DNA of 64,000 nucleotides from CAWUKT01 sp963923035 (GTDB lineage: Bacteria > Bacteroidota > Bacteroidia > J057 > JADKCL01). Shown one piece after another: positions 8,109 to 16,179 of this stretch (position 1 is its first letter; each line of letters begins with the position of its first letter). Made by a program: the position numbers and the translations under genes. The notes beneath the pieces are model-generated. The model had not been told where the DNA came from. It did no database searches and saw only the letters and a program-made list of their open reading frames with translations. The stretch is from positions 34,019 through 98,018 of the forward strand of contig CAWUKT010000015.1 of assembly GCA_963923035.1 (NCBI GenBank). Reading direction: 5' to 3'.

Positions 8109-8848
8109 TCCAAAATGCCGAGGAGGTCCAGGTCAAAGGTGAGCAGCACCCCAAAGTTGATGGGGCGGGCGGGCAGCTCCCGGCCGACTTGCTCCCAATC
8201 CAACGGATTCAGGAGGGTATTGAATTCGCGGAATTCGAATTCCTGGAAGGGAATCTGCACGTAGGGACCGAGGGACCAGGAGGAGAGGGCTTCTTCGTCG
8301 CTGCGGAAGACAAAGCGGGAGGAAAATGTCACGCCCACAAATGAGGTCCGGCGGTAGGTGAAGTAATTGGCGCGGTTGATATTGGTTTCGAGGCCGGAGC
8401 GGCTCAGGAGCCGCATATAGCCGAGGTCCAGGTTGCCGACGAGGTACCATTGGAGGTCGGGTTGGTCGACGATGGCATAGCCCACGCCGGCGGAAAGGGC
8501 GTGGATCGTGAACTTGGTTTCGCGCCGCTGAATGCCGTTGGCTTCGGCGGTTTCGAACGCTCCGCGGGCGCCCTTGGAATTGAAGGCCAATTCCAGAAAC
8601 AGGCCGTCCTTACGGTAGCTGGCGGCGTAGTGAAGCCCCCAGGGCCAACGCAGCTTGCGCTGGGGACGAAAGAGGAAGCCTTTGCTGTTGAAGAAATCGA
8701 CCGGGGCGTTGGCATTCTCCATGTTGAAATACCCCACCTGCGGACCGAATCCCACCCACAGCTGGGCGGAGGCGGATGAATTGGCCCCGATCCCCAATGC
8801 AATCAGGCACGCCATGCAAAATCCCCTTAGAATTCGTTTTTTATTCAT
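8105..8848 (-). CDS. outer-membrane beta-barrel-like hypothetical protein
   Basis: A 247-aa exported protein: signal peptide MNKKRILRGFCMACLIALGI ending near SASAQ, then alternating aromatic/hydrophobic strands (LWVGFGPQVGYFNM, WGLHYAASYRKDGLFLELAF, LSAGVGYAIV, WYLVGNLDLGYMRLL, TSFVGVTFSSRFVF, FGVLLTFDLDLL) typical of a small outer-membrane barrel. Family unassigned. It is the first gene of a leftward pair with the flavin monooxygenase-like gene. Confidence 0.65.
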   Translation of the reverse strand: MNKKRILRGFCMACLIALGIGANSSASAQLWVGFGPQVGYFNMENANAPVDFFNSKGFLFRPQRKLRWPWGLHYAASYRKDGLFLELAFNSKGARGAFETAEANGIQRRETKFTIHALSAGVGYAIVDQPDLQWYLVGNLDLGYMRLLSRSGLETNINRANYFTYRRTSFVGVTFSSRFVFRSDEEALSSWSLGPYVQIPFQEFEFREFNTLLNPLDWEQVGRELPARPINFGVLLTFDLDLLGILE

Positions 8849-8922
8849 AGTCCCTGTTCTCTATTGATCTCGAATCTCTCTAAATTGATCGAATTCTTCG
8901 ACATTAACTACCCCAAGGGGTA

Positions 8923-8930
8923 TAATTTTG
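8923..8930 (+). promoter_or_regulatory. Bacteroidota -7-like element TAATTTTG
   Basis: Matches the Bacteroidota TAnnTTTG -7 consensus, about 100 bp before the DUF4332 start. No convincing -33 TTTG is seen. A short ACCCC/GGGGT inverted repeat lies just upstream (8909-8922). Confidence 0.35.
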
Positions 8931-9031
8931 GCCTGAAGGTTTAGAGTGTATAACTCGTCTTTTCAGATCGGGCAAAAATTCTCTAATTTCCCCTTGTCCA
9001 ACATTTTAATCACCAATATCAACCTAACAAA

Positions 9032-9436
9032 ATGGCTAGTATTTCTTCCATTGAAGGCATCGGTCCGGTTTACTCTGAAAAACTGGCTGAAGCTGGGATC
9101 AAGACCACTGAAAAACTCCTCGAAGAAGGCGCTTCCCGCACGGGCCGCAAGCACATCGCTGAGGCAACTGGCATCGACGCCAAGAAAATTCTCCGGTGGG
9201 TCAATATGGCTGACCTTTTCCGCATCAAAGGTGTAGGTGAAGAGTTTTCTGATCTCCTCGAAGCTGCTGGTGTTGATACCGTCAAGGAACTCCGTAACCG
9301 GAATGCTGAAAACCTCCATAAAAAAATTCAGGAAGTGAACGAAGAGAAGAACCTGGTGCGTCAGCTCCCCGGTCTCTCCAAAATCGAAGACTTCATTGCC
9401 CAGGCAAAAGAAATGGAACCGGTCGTCACTTACTGA
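9032..9436 (+). CDS. DUF4332 helix-hairpin-helix protein
   Basis: A 134-aa protein with two tandem helix-hairpin-helix units: ISSIEGIGPVYSEKLAEAGI (residues 4-23) and LFRIKGVGEEFSDLLEAAGV (about 70-89). This is the DUF4332 pattern, related to HhH domains that bind DNA without sequence preference. No nuclease or enzymatic domain is attached. It is transcribed alone between strong signals: a TAATTTTG element upstream and a terminator 23 bp past the stop. The tidy stand-alone unit suggests an abundant small nucleoid or housekeeping protein (inference). Confidence 0.85.
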   Translation: MASISSIEGIGPVYSEKLAEAGIKTTEKLLEEGASRTGRKHIAEATGIDAKKILRWVNMADLFRIKGVGEEFSDLLEAAGVDTVKELRNRNAENLHKKIQEVNEEKNLVRQLPGLSKIEDFIAQAKEMEPVVTY

Positions 9437-9458
9437 TCCGGGTTTCCCACTACCACAC

Positions 9459-9483
9459 AGGCCGCTTCCCGCGGCCTTTTTTT
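9459..9483 (+). terminator. Rho-independent terminator after DUF4332 gene
   Basis: AGGCCGC/GCGGCCT, a 7-bp perfect stem with loop TTCCC, followed directly by seven T residues. Confidence 0.9.
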
Positions 9484-9567
9484 ATGCCCATTTTGGTCGC
9501 TTTTGTCTCCCACGAGCCCCTGTTCACCTATTTATTCCCTGCCCCTTTACATTATTTGTTTAAACTT

Positions 9568-9581
9568 GTAACTACAGTTAC
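9568..9581. promoter_or_regulatory. palindromic operator candidate before YeeE/YedE genes
   Basis: GTAACT-AC-AGTTAC is a perfect inverted repeat 67 bp before the first transporter gene. A TTTG (9556-9559) lies where a -33 element would be, so the palindrome would overlap the -7 region. This placement fits a repressor site (inference). Confidence 0.4.
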
Positions 9582-9647
9582 GAAGGGATCACCACCCTCC
9601 CACTAGATTTGTTGGCGTCTTTGATTGAAGTCTGAACTTATTCAACC

Positions 9648-10217
9648 ATGGAGTTATTCAACTTTCTATACCAGCTTTGGCCCTGGTATGTGGTCGGGCC
9701 CTTGATCGCGTTGATCATGTTTGGCTTGCTCTATTCGGGCAAGACCTTTGGTGTTTCCAACAACCTCCGCACGATGTGTTCGGCGGCGGGAGGCGGCTAC
9801 TGTGCCGATTTTTTCCAGTTCAACTGGAAAAACCAGAGCTGGAACCTCGTCTTTGTCTTCGGGGGGGCCCTCGGAGGCTTCATTGCCTACTATTTCCTCA
9901 CGCCCAATCCCCAGATTGAATTGGCTGCGGGAACGACAGAGAGCCTGAAAGCGCTCGGCATGTCGCAACCGGGCGAAGCCTTTGTGCCGCCGGAGCTGTT
10001 CGGAGAAGAATCGCTGTTCAGCCTGAAGACCCTGGCCATCCTCGTCGGAGGAGGCCTGTTGGTCGGGTTTGGCGCGCGCTATGCGGGCGGCTGTACGTCC
10101 GGCCACGCCATCACGGGCCTCAGCGACCTGCAATTGCCTTCGCTGATTGCAGTCATCGGATTTTTTCTTGGCGGTCTCGCCATGACCTGGCTGTTCCTTC
10201 CCCAAATCATCGGTTAA
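9648..10217 (+). CDS. YeeE/YedE family transporter, first half
   Basis: A 189-aa inner-membrane protein with about four to five hydrophobic segments (LIALIMFGLLYSGKTFGV, LVFVFGGALGGFIAYYF, LAILVGGGLLVGFGARYAGG, LIAVIGFFLGGLAMTW). The signature GFGARYAGGCTSGHAITG (with Cys) marks the YeeE/YedE (sulfur transport) family, members of which take up thiosulfate or related sulfur species. A second Cys in NLRTMCSAAGGGYCADFF also fits. The neighbouring gene 4 bp downstream encodes the other half, so the pair forms one transporter. A sulfur substrate is inferred from family, not shown by neighbours. Confidence 0.85.
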   Translation: MELFNFLYQLWPWYVVGPLIALIMFGLLYSGKTFGVSNNLRTMCSAAGGGYCADFFQFNWKNQSWNLVFVFGGALGGFIAYYFLTPNPQIELAAGTTESLKALGMSQPGEAFVPPELFGEESLFSLKTLAILVGGGLLVGFGARYAGGCTSGHAITGLSDLQLPSLIAVIGFFLGGLAMTWLFLPQIIG

Positions 10218-10221
10218 ACCC

Positions 10222-10635
10222 ATGAAACTGCTCAAATTTGCCCTGCTGGGCATCCTGTTTGGGATCGTACTCACCAAAGGTGAGGTGATTTCCTGGTACC
10301 GGATCTACGAAATGTTCCGCTTCGACAGCTTCCACATGTTCGGCATCATCGGTTCGGCGGTGCTCATCGGCATCGGCATCGTTCAGATGATCCGCCACCG
10401 CAACATGAAATCGATCGAGGGAGAAGAAATTCATTTGCCGCCCAAGAAGCTGTCCGTGCCGCGTTACCTGATCGGGGGAACGCTGTTTGGGCTGGGCTGG
10501 GCGCTGACCGGTGCGTGCCCGGGTCCCATGTTCATCTTGCTGGGCCAGGGAATTTGGGCCATTGGACTGGTGATCCTGAGCGCGGTGGCCGGAACTTTTT
10601 TGTACGGCGTCTTACTCCCCTACCTGCCCCACTGA
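10222..10635 (+). CDS. YeeE/YedE family transporter, second half (DUF6691-type)
   Basis: A 137-aa membrane protein with four hydrophobic segments. LFGLGWALTGACPGPMFILL carries the CPG cysteine motif characteristic of the second YeeE/YedE half. GILFGIVLTKGEVISWYRIYEMF at the N-terminus is also typical. It starts 4 bp after the first half and is surely co-expressed. Convergent with the T9SS-tail gene, whose stop abuts its own. The two halves together probably import a reduced sulfur compound. Confidence 0.85.
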   Translation: MKLLKFALLGILFGIVLTKGEVISWYRIYEMFRFDSFHMFGIIGSAVLIGIGIVQMIRHRNMKSIEGEEIHLPPKKLSVPRYLIGGTLFGLGWALTGACPGPMFILLGQGIWAIGLVILSAVAGTFLYGVLLPYLPH

Positions 10636-11448
10636 TCAATCCATCAGCAAGATCTTTTTCCGCACGACTCCTTCCTCCGCTTCCACTGACAGGAAATAAA
10701 CGCCCGCCGGAAAATCCTCCAGGTGTACATCCGATTTGAATTCGGACCAGCTCCGGACCAGGTTTCCGTGGGCATCGTGGAGGTGCATGCGGGAAGGAAA
10801 AATGGGTTGGTCGAAACGGAGACGCAGGTGGCCGGTGGAGGGATTCGGGAAAATGTCTAATGAAATGGCGGGTTGAGGTTCGTCAATGCTCACCAGGCAG
10901 CCTCCCGGAGCAACCGAATAGCACTCAAAGGTGGTGCTGCCCGAAACCAGGTTCAACGGCTTGGGGGCGGGCAACCAAGACCGATCACCAACCCCTTCGA
11001 TCCATTCGTAATACCATCCCCCATTCAACTGCTTCACCGAAGTCAATTGCCAAACGGTTTCATTGCCATAGCTCATGATCGTGTCCAGGCGCAGGGTATC
11101 GATATTTTGGACGAAACTGGTGCGGATGGTGTAAATGGTATCCCCGATCGAGGCCCCGAAATCGTACAGCAACTCCGGCTGGGAATTGCCCGCCGGAACA
11201 AACCAGACCTTTTGGGTGCTGTCCTGCCGGATCAGGCCTTCCGGGTTGTTTGCCGGCCTCATCAACCGTTTCCAGCTTTCCCCCATATAGGTGCTGTCCC
11301 CGTCGATGTAAAAGTAGTGGTAGCCAATGAAGTTGCCGAAGTCGTCATATTCGAGATACCGCCAGCTCCCGGTCGTCGGAAAAGGCAATTGAGAAAAACC
11401 CAACAGGGGAAGCAGGAGGAAGACAATAGGTAGGAATTGTTTTAGCAT
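10636..11448 (-). CDS. T9SS type A sorting-domain protein
   Basis: A 270-aa secreted protein. ATG at 11448 gives a signal peptide (MLKQFLPIVFLLLPLLGFSQ); the in-frame extension to 11508 would bury it. The middle contains an unassigned beta-rich domain with repeated WxL-type strands. The last ~75 residues are a T9SS type A C-terminal tail: ISLDIFPNPSTGHLRLRF, then LHDAHGNLVRSW, then FPAGVYFLSVEAEEG and basic VRKKILLMD. It is thus exported through the T9SS to the cell surface or medium. No catalytic domain was recognised. It is monocistronic. Confidence 0.85.
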   Translation of the reverse strand: MLKQFLPIVFLLLPLLGFSQLPFPTTGSWRYLEYDDFGNFIGYHYFYIDGDSTYMGESWKRLMRPANNPEGLIRQDSTQKVWFVPAGNSQPELLYDFGASIGDTIYTIRTSFVQNIDTLRLDTIMSYGNETVWQLTSVKQLNGGWYYEWIEGVGDRSWLPAPKPLNLVSGSTTFECYSVAPGGCLVSIDEPQPAISLDIFPNPSTGHLRLRFDQPIFPSRMHLHDAHGNLVRSWSEFKSDVHLEDFPAGVYFLSVEAEEGVVRKKILLMD

Positions 11449-11609
11449 TCCAAAAAGAAGCAAGATTCTGGCAGAAGGCCAATTCTTACCGCGCCTATTC
11501 GTTTTCATTCTTACCCGCCCAAATGCATCCAGACCGGCTCAAACAGAAAAAGAATCCCTTGGGATTCCCTTTCCATGATTCATTGTCTCAGAAGAATGCG
11601 GGGTCAAAG

Positions 11610-12986
11610 CTATCGCTTCCGGCGCCGTTTCTTCCAGGGCGCGTCCTGCATCCAGTCCCCCGCCATGATGCAGCCGTACGGCAGCACCTTGTCCACGACC
11701 GTCCCCAACCCAAATTCTTCCATCTGGGCCTGCACCGTCGCCGCATTCTTGTAGGCCGACGGCAGTTCGGAGATGTCGATGTTGCCGGAATAAAAACGCA
11801 CGTCCAAGCCATGGGTCTCTTCCGCGAAGATTTCTTCTACGGTGCGCCCAGCCTGCGACCGCTTGTGCTGGGAGCGGCTCATGTTTCGGCCTGCCCCGTG
11901 CGGGGCAAAGCCCAGGTTCGTGGCGGTCGTCTCGCCCTTCACGATCAGCACCGGCTCCCGCATGTTCAGCGGGACCAGACGCAGGCCCTCCTTGGAGTCG
12001 GGCACAAAGCGATCGTCGAGCGGAGTCGCTCCCTTCGCGTGGTAAAACACATCGCCATCCCGGAACACAAAGTTGTGTTCATTCCAGAATCGGTCCACGA
12101 TCTCCTCTCCGATGACCCGCAGAGCGGCATCGTGCAGGACCGTATGGTTCAGACGCGTCCAATCCCGTACGACTTGCAACGCCTCCCAATAGGCCCGCCC
12201 CTCTTCTTCCGCGTAAGGAATCCAGGCATTGCCCTTCTCGGTCTTGGGCGAAATCTCCTTGCGAAATGCCTCCGCAAGCTTCTTTCCCTGCTTGTACAGG
12301 TTGGCGCCGAAGCCCCGGCTTCCGTGGTGGGTCACCATCACTGTCTCGCCCGTCGATTCCAGGTACCCGACGTACAGGAAGTGGTTCCCATCGCCCTGGG
12401 TTCCCAGGTGCTTTTGGGCCAGGGACCGCGAACGCGGCGAGTTCAGGAATTGGTTCGCACGGATTCGCTCGGACAGCTCGGGCGTCAATTGGAAATGGTC
12501 ATCCCGGCCACCGCCGCCAAAGTGGGTCACGGAGTGGGCGGCATCTAGTACCGATTTCGGGTCGACGTGGCCCAGGTTCGTCATCATCACCGAACAACAG
12601 ATGTCCGCGCTGTGCATCGAAGGGTGAATCGCACCTTTGGTGGCGACGACTCCACCCACGGGGATCGTTCCCAAGGGCCCGGCGGGACAGGCGTCGGGCA
12701 TCACGGCTCCCGTCATCACAGTCGGCGTCTTCATCAACCGCCGCATCGTCGCCTGGACACTCTCGACATTCGCAATCTCCAATTCGGTTTCCGCCCGCAG
12801 GTTCTGGTGGTAAGCCATCGGTTCGGCATGCGGATCGATGACCTGAGGGGCACTCCCGTCCAGGAATTGCTTGAGGGCCTCGCCAGTTAATCTTTGCTCG
12901 TTGGCGTGGGCAATGGCTTCTTTGAACCATTTTCCGGGGCGGTACCCCATTTCGATCAGTGTTTTTCCGGTGATGTTCATGGTCAT
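11610..12986 (-). CDS. rtcB: RtcB-family RNA ligase
   Basis: A 458-aa RtcB protein, which joins RNA 2',3'-cyclic phosphate or 3'-phosphate ends to 5'-OH ends using GTP and Mn2+ (tRNA splicing or RNA repair). Metal and catalytic residues are visible: Asp128 and Cys131 in HSADICCSV, Asn201-His202 in GDGNHF, His220 in HHGSRGFG, His305 in EHNFVF and the guanylylated His363 in PHGAGRNMSR. The DICC variant replaces the usual DIGC. The C-terminus is basic (KKRRRKR). It is divergent from a WYL regulator with a strong palindrome in the 73-bp gap, so control by that regulator is likely (inference). Confidence 0.9.
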   Translation of the reverse strand: MTMNITGKTLIEMGYRPGKWFKEAIAHANEQRLTGEALKQFLDGSAPQVIDPHAEPMAYHQNLRAETELEIANVESVQATMRRLMKTPTVMTGAVMPDACPAGPLGTIPVGGVVATKGAIHPSMHSADICCSVMMTNLGHVDPKSVLDAAHSVTHFGGGGRDDHFQLTPELSERIRANQFLNSPRSRSLAQKHLGTQGDGNHFLYVGYLESTGETVMVTHHGSRGFGANLYKQGKKLAEAFRKEISPKTEKGNAWIPYAEEEGRAYWEALQVVRDWTRLNHTVLHDAALRVIGEEIVDRFWNEHNFVFRDGDVFYHAKGATPLDDRFVPDSKEGLRLVPLNMREPVLIVKGETTATNLGFAPHGAGRNMSRSQHKRSQAGRTVEEIFAEETHGLDVRFYSGNIDISELPSAYKNAATVQAQMEEFGLGTVVDKVLPYGCIMAGDWMQDAPWKKRRRKR

Positions 12987-13012
12987 TTGATTTGATACAA
13001 TGATCCTGCCTT

Positions 13013-13035
13013 ACTGCGCAATCATTTTGCGCAGT
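13013..13035. promoter_or_regulatory. perfect 9-bp-arm palindrome in rtcB-WYL intergenic gap
   Basis: ACTGCGCAA and TTGCGCAGT are perfect inverted arms around TCATT, lying between the two divergent starts (rtcB at 12986, WYL gene at 13060). Its symmetry, length and position are those of a dimer-binding operator, most simply for the WYL regulator. Confidence 0.65.
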
Positions 13036-13059
13036 TCGAAATTTTTCCGATTTTTTTCC

Positions 13060-14070
13060 ATGGCCACCAATAAACATGCCCTCATTCGCTACCGCACCAT
13101 TGACACCTGCCTCAACAACCGGGGGCGGAAATGGACCCTTGAAGACCTCCGCCAGGCGTGTTCGGAGGCGCTCTACGAATTGGAAGGGAAAGACAGCTAC
13201 GTGAGCAAACGGACCACTCAATTGGACCTCCAGACCATGCGGAGCGATAAACTCGGCTACAACGCTCCGATAGAGGTCTACGAACGGAAATATTACCGCT
13301 ACGCCGATCCTGACTACTCCATCACCAAGATTCCCCTGAGTGAAACGGACCTCGACATCATTTCGGAATCGGTCCAGGTCCTCCGCCAATTCAAAGACTT
13401 CTCTCTGTTTGCAGAATTGAATGGCATCATCCAAAAGCTGGAAGACAAGGTTCACCGGGAGCAGCAACAGCCCGCCATCATTCACCTCGACAATAACCAG
13501 CAATTGAAAGGCCTCGAACACCTGGACACACTCTACCAAGCCATCCTGAAGGAAATCGTCCTCGTTGTCCATTACCAATCGTTCCAGGCCCGCCAGCCCC
13601 GGCCTTTCATTTTCACTCCCCTCATCCTAAAAGAATTCAACAACCGCTGGTTCATTGTGGGGAGGCAGGCGGGACAGGAAAAAATCTACAACCTCGCCCT
13701 GGACCGGATTGTCCAAATCGATCTGCGGCCGGACCTGGAGTATGACCGAAAAGATTTCAACGCCGAAACCTATTATGCGGATACTTTCGGCGTGACGGTC
13801 ATGGGCGAAAAGGCATTGGTGGACGTGCAATTGGAGGTGGCCCGAAAGCATGCTCCCTATTTGTTGACAAAGCCCATTCATCCTTCCCAGCACCTCATCG
13901 AAGAACGCCCGGATGGAACGGTCGTCATCGGATTCCGTGTCCACCACAATTTTGAATTGGAGCGCTGGATCTTGGGGCATGGGCCTTCGGTCAAGGTGCT
14001 TTCGCCTCCTTCCCTTCAGCAACAGATTCGGAAAAAACTGGAGTGGGCGCTGGGAAAATACAATCCGTAA
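13060..14070 (+). CDS. WYL-domain transcriptional regulator
   Basis: A 336-aa regulator of the WYL family, whose members sense nucleic acids or nucleotides through the WYL domain. The N-terminal ~90 residues are a winged-HTH-like part (LIRYRTIDTCLNNRGRKWTL...VSKRTTQLDLQTMRSD). The WYL core is near residue 165 onward: VVHYQSFQARQPRPFIFTPL, NRWFIVGRQAG and YNLALDRIVQIDL. A WCX-type C-terminal domain follows. ATG at 13060 was preferred to 13000 because the HTH starts at once and the palindrome would otherwise be coding. Divergence from rtcB suggests an RNA-damage-responsive switch. Confidence 0.88.
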   Translation: MATNKHALIRYRTIDTCLNNRGRKWTLEDLRQACSEALYELEGKDSYVSKRTTQLDLQTMRSDKLGYNAPIEVYERKYYRYADPDYSITKIPLSETDLDIISESVQVLRQFKDFSLFAELNGIIQKLEDKVHREQQQPAIIHLDNNQQLKGLEHLDTLYQAILKEIVLVVHYQSFQARQPRPFIFTPLILKEFNNRWFIVGRQAGQEKIYNLALDRIVQIDLRPDLEYDRKDFNAETYYADTFGVTVMGEKALVDVQLEVARKHAPYLLTKPIHPSQHLIEERPDGTVVIGFRVHHNFELERWILGHGPSVKVLSPPSLQQQIRKKLEWALGKYNP

Positions 14071-14106
14071 AAAACCATCGGTCCAACCCGAGGGCAGGAC
14101 CGATGG
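14069..14106 (-). terminator. Rho-independent terminator after HIT gene
   Basis: CCATCGGTCC and GGACCGATGG form a 10-bp perfect stem (14075-14084, 14097-14106). Read leftward it is followed by TTTTTT. It lies between convergent genes and may serve both. Confidence 0.85.
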
Positions 14107-14126
14107 TCATGTGAAGGAGGAAATGA

Positions 14127-14528
14127 TTATCCTCCGACGATGTGGCTACGAATTTTGGCGGCCGTCGCCGCCAAATCAGATGCCGACACCTTCAGTTTTT
14201 CTTTTTCGAAATTCAAATCGCCAATCGAATTGATCGGCACCAGGTGGATATGCGCGTGGGGCACTTCCAGGCCGACCACAGCCGACCCAATCCGGGCACA
14301 GGGAATGGCTTCCTTGATGGCTTCTGCAACTACTTTGGCGAAGAGGTTCAGCCCCACGTACGTAGATTCATCCAGATCGAACAGGTAATCGACTTCCTTC
14401 TTGGGAATGACCAGGGTATGGCCTTCGGCCAGGGGGTAGATGTCGAGAAATGCGAGAAAATCCTCCGTCTCGGCAATCTTGTGGCAGGGAATTTCGCCTT
14501 GAACGATCTTGGTGAACAAAGAAGCCAT
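14127..14528 (-). CDS. HIT-family nucleotide hydrolase
   Basis: A 133-aa histidine-triad protein (HINT/FHIT-like branch), which hydrolyses nucleoside phosphoramidates or dinucleotides. The triad HAHIHLVP is at residues ~90-97, with FLDIYPLAEGHTLVIPKKEV upstream as in the family. The full length is normal. It starts 6 bp after the greA stop and is followed by a strong terminator, so it forms a greA-HIT operon. Confidence 0.92.
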   Translation of the reverse strand: MASLFTKIVQGEIPCHKIAETEDFLAFLDIYPLAEGHTLVIPKKEVDYLFDLDESTYVGLNLFAKVVAEAIKEAIPCARIGSAVVGLEVPHAHIHLVPINSIGDLNFEKEKLKVSASDLAATAAKIRSHIVGG

Positions 14529-14534
14529 CCAGAC

Positions 14535-15014
14535 TTAAATTTCAGTTTTAATTTTCAGGACTTCCAGTTCCAACTCTCCGGCCGGAACGGTGATCTTGGC
14601 AATGTCTCCCACTTCTTTTCCCAGCAATCCTTTCCCTACCGGAGAATCAACATTCAATTTTCCTTGGCGAAGATTGGACTCGCTAGGAGATACCAACGTG
14701 TACTTCAATTCCCGGTTGGTTTTGACATTCTTCAACCAAACAGTGCACAAAATATGAACTTTGGAATCATCCAACATCGTATCGTCCAGCACCCGAGCGT
14801 GCGCAAGGGTATTTTCCAACTCTGCAATCCGGGCCTCATGCATCCCTTGTTCTTCTTTGGCCGCGTCGTATTCGGCATTCTCTTTCAAATCGCCCTTTTC
14901 CCGGGCTTCTGCGATCGCATTTGCGATGCGACGACGGCCTTCCGTCTTCATCGCATGAAGCTCCTTGTTCAGCTTATCAAGGCCGGCTTGGGTAAAATAC
15001 TGTATATCCGACAT
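14535..15014 (-). CDS. greA: transcription elongation factor GreA
   Basis: A 159-aa GreA, which rescues backtracked RNA polymerase by stimulating transcript cleavage. The N-terminal coiled coil has the catalytic-tip sequence EKGDLKENAEYDAAKEEQG (about residues 39-57; the DxxxE acidic tip is present). The C-terminal FKBP-like domain ends SPVGKGLLGKEVGDIAKI. Length and order match the family. First gene of the greA-HIT pair. Confidence 0.95.
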   Translation of the reverse strand: MSDIQYFTQAGLDKLNKELHAMKTEGRRRIANAIAEAREKGDLKENAEYDAAKEEQGMHEARIAELENTLAHARVLDDTMLDDSKVHILCTVWLKNVKTNRELKYTLVSPSESNLRQGKLNVDSPVGKGLLGKEVGDIAKITVPAGELELEVLKIKTEI

Positions 15015-15050
15015 ATTGTCTGTTCACTTTAAATTTGCGCAAAATTAACA

Positions 15051-15087
15051 ATATAAAATGGGTTGACCACAATGATCAACCCATTTT
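15051..15087 (-). terminator. Rho-independent terminator after PorV-family gene
   Basis: A 12-bp perfect stem (AAAATGGGTTGA at 15055-15066, TCAACCCATTTT at 15076-15087) with a 9-nt loop, 17 bp past the PorV-family stop. T-runs flank both sides, so it can work in both directions. Confidence 0.8.
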
Positions 15088-15103
15088 TTAAGTTCGAGAA
15101 GTC

Positions 15104-16168
15104 TTACAGATCGATGCGTACTCCGATGCTGTGCGTACCGTTGAAGGGGTTCGTCGGGCGGTAGCTGTAGTCCAGGGCGAAGAGGGAAGTGCCCCGGTCT
15201 TTGCCTGCCTTAAAGGGAACCGATACAGAAGCACCGAATGAGTGGCCCGTCCAGGCCGACAAACGATTGACTGCGTCAGTGATGTTCCGCTCGTACAGGA
15301 ACGCATAACGAAGTTGCAGGTAGTCCTTGAAGCCATACTCAAAGCCAATCCCGATTTGGTCCTGGGAGAAGGCATTGGAGATGAAGGCGCCCGTGGGAGT
15401 GAAGCGGCTGTCTCCACCGAAGTAGATGTCGTAGCTCACACCAAGGCTCAGGACGGAAGGCAATTCAAAGTCTGCGGAGGGACGGCTGGCGAGCGACGTA
15501 AAGTCGGGGTCACGGTTCGTCCGGAAGGTGAGACCATCACCGCCGTAGCGCATGGTCGAACCAACGTTCCGCAGCGAGATGCCCAACTTCAGGCGATCAT
15601 CGTGCTCATCATCCTTACCGAAGCTCGTCCGGTATTGTACACCAGCGTCAAATGCAACACCCGTGCTTCCCACGTCGAAAATCGACTCGTGAAGGACTTT
15701 GATGGTTGCACCAACGTAGATGTGGTCGGTGAACTTCTTACCAAAGGACAAACCCAGGTTCAGGAAGGTCGGGGTAAAGGTTCCCAAATCTCCGTTCGGG
15801 TTGTCTTCAGTCGTGAGGACAAAATCTCCCATGTCAAAGGCGGTGAAGTACAAGCCGATGACACCGGCGCGCTTCAGCGACTGAGAAATCCCAAAGCTGT
15901 TGATACCGATATCGGTACCGACCAGGTACTGGGTATGGGAGAAGACCAGCTCGGTCCGACGCGTAGCGGCCAGTCCAGCCGGGTTGTTGATCACACTCTC
16001 AATCCCGTAGGTATTGGCAACGTTGATGCCATTGAAACCGGAACTCCGGCCCCAGGAGTTGATTAACAGCTGGGTGCCACCGGCCTGCCCCGCACGCTCT
16101 GGGTTCCCTGCAAACACCTGGGTGAGTGCAGTGAGCATTACAAATCCAAAAATGAGTACTTTCTTCAT
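15104..16168 (-). CDS. PorV/PorQ family outer-membrane protein
   Basis: A 354-aa FadL-like outer-membrane barrel of the PorV/PorQ group, which includes the T9SS shuttle protein PorV. Signal peptide MKKVLIFGFVMLTALTQVFA. The N-terminal pattern GGTQLLINSWGRSSGFNGIN and ESVINNPAGLAATRRTELVFSH (the NPAGL motif) is diagnostic. Barrel strands end in GTHSIGVRIDL. It is the third gene of a leftward operon after the TonB receptor and the 1,326-aa surface protein. It may handle delivery or anchoring of that protein rather than being the housekeeping PorV (inference). Confidence 0.88.
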   Translation of the reverse strand: MKKVLIFGFVMLTALTQVFAGNPERAGQAGGTQLLINSWGRSSGFNGINVANTYGIESVINNPAGLAATRRTELVFSHTQYLVGTDIGINSFGISQSLKRAGVIGLYFTAFDMGDFVLTTEDNPNGDLGTFTPTFLNLGLSFGKKFTDHIYVGATIKVLHESIFDVGSTGVAFDAGVQYRTSFGKDDEHDDRLKLGISLRNVGSTMRYGGDGLTFRTNRDPDFTSLASRPSADFELPSVLSLGVSYDIYFGGDSRFTPTGAFISNAFSQDQIGIGFEYGFKDYLQLRYAFLYERNITDAVNRLSAWTGHSFGASVSVPFKAGKDRGTSLFALDYSYRPTNPFNGTHSIGVRIDL

Positions 16169-16179
16169 GTTTCCGGTTT

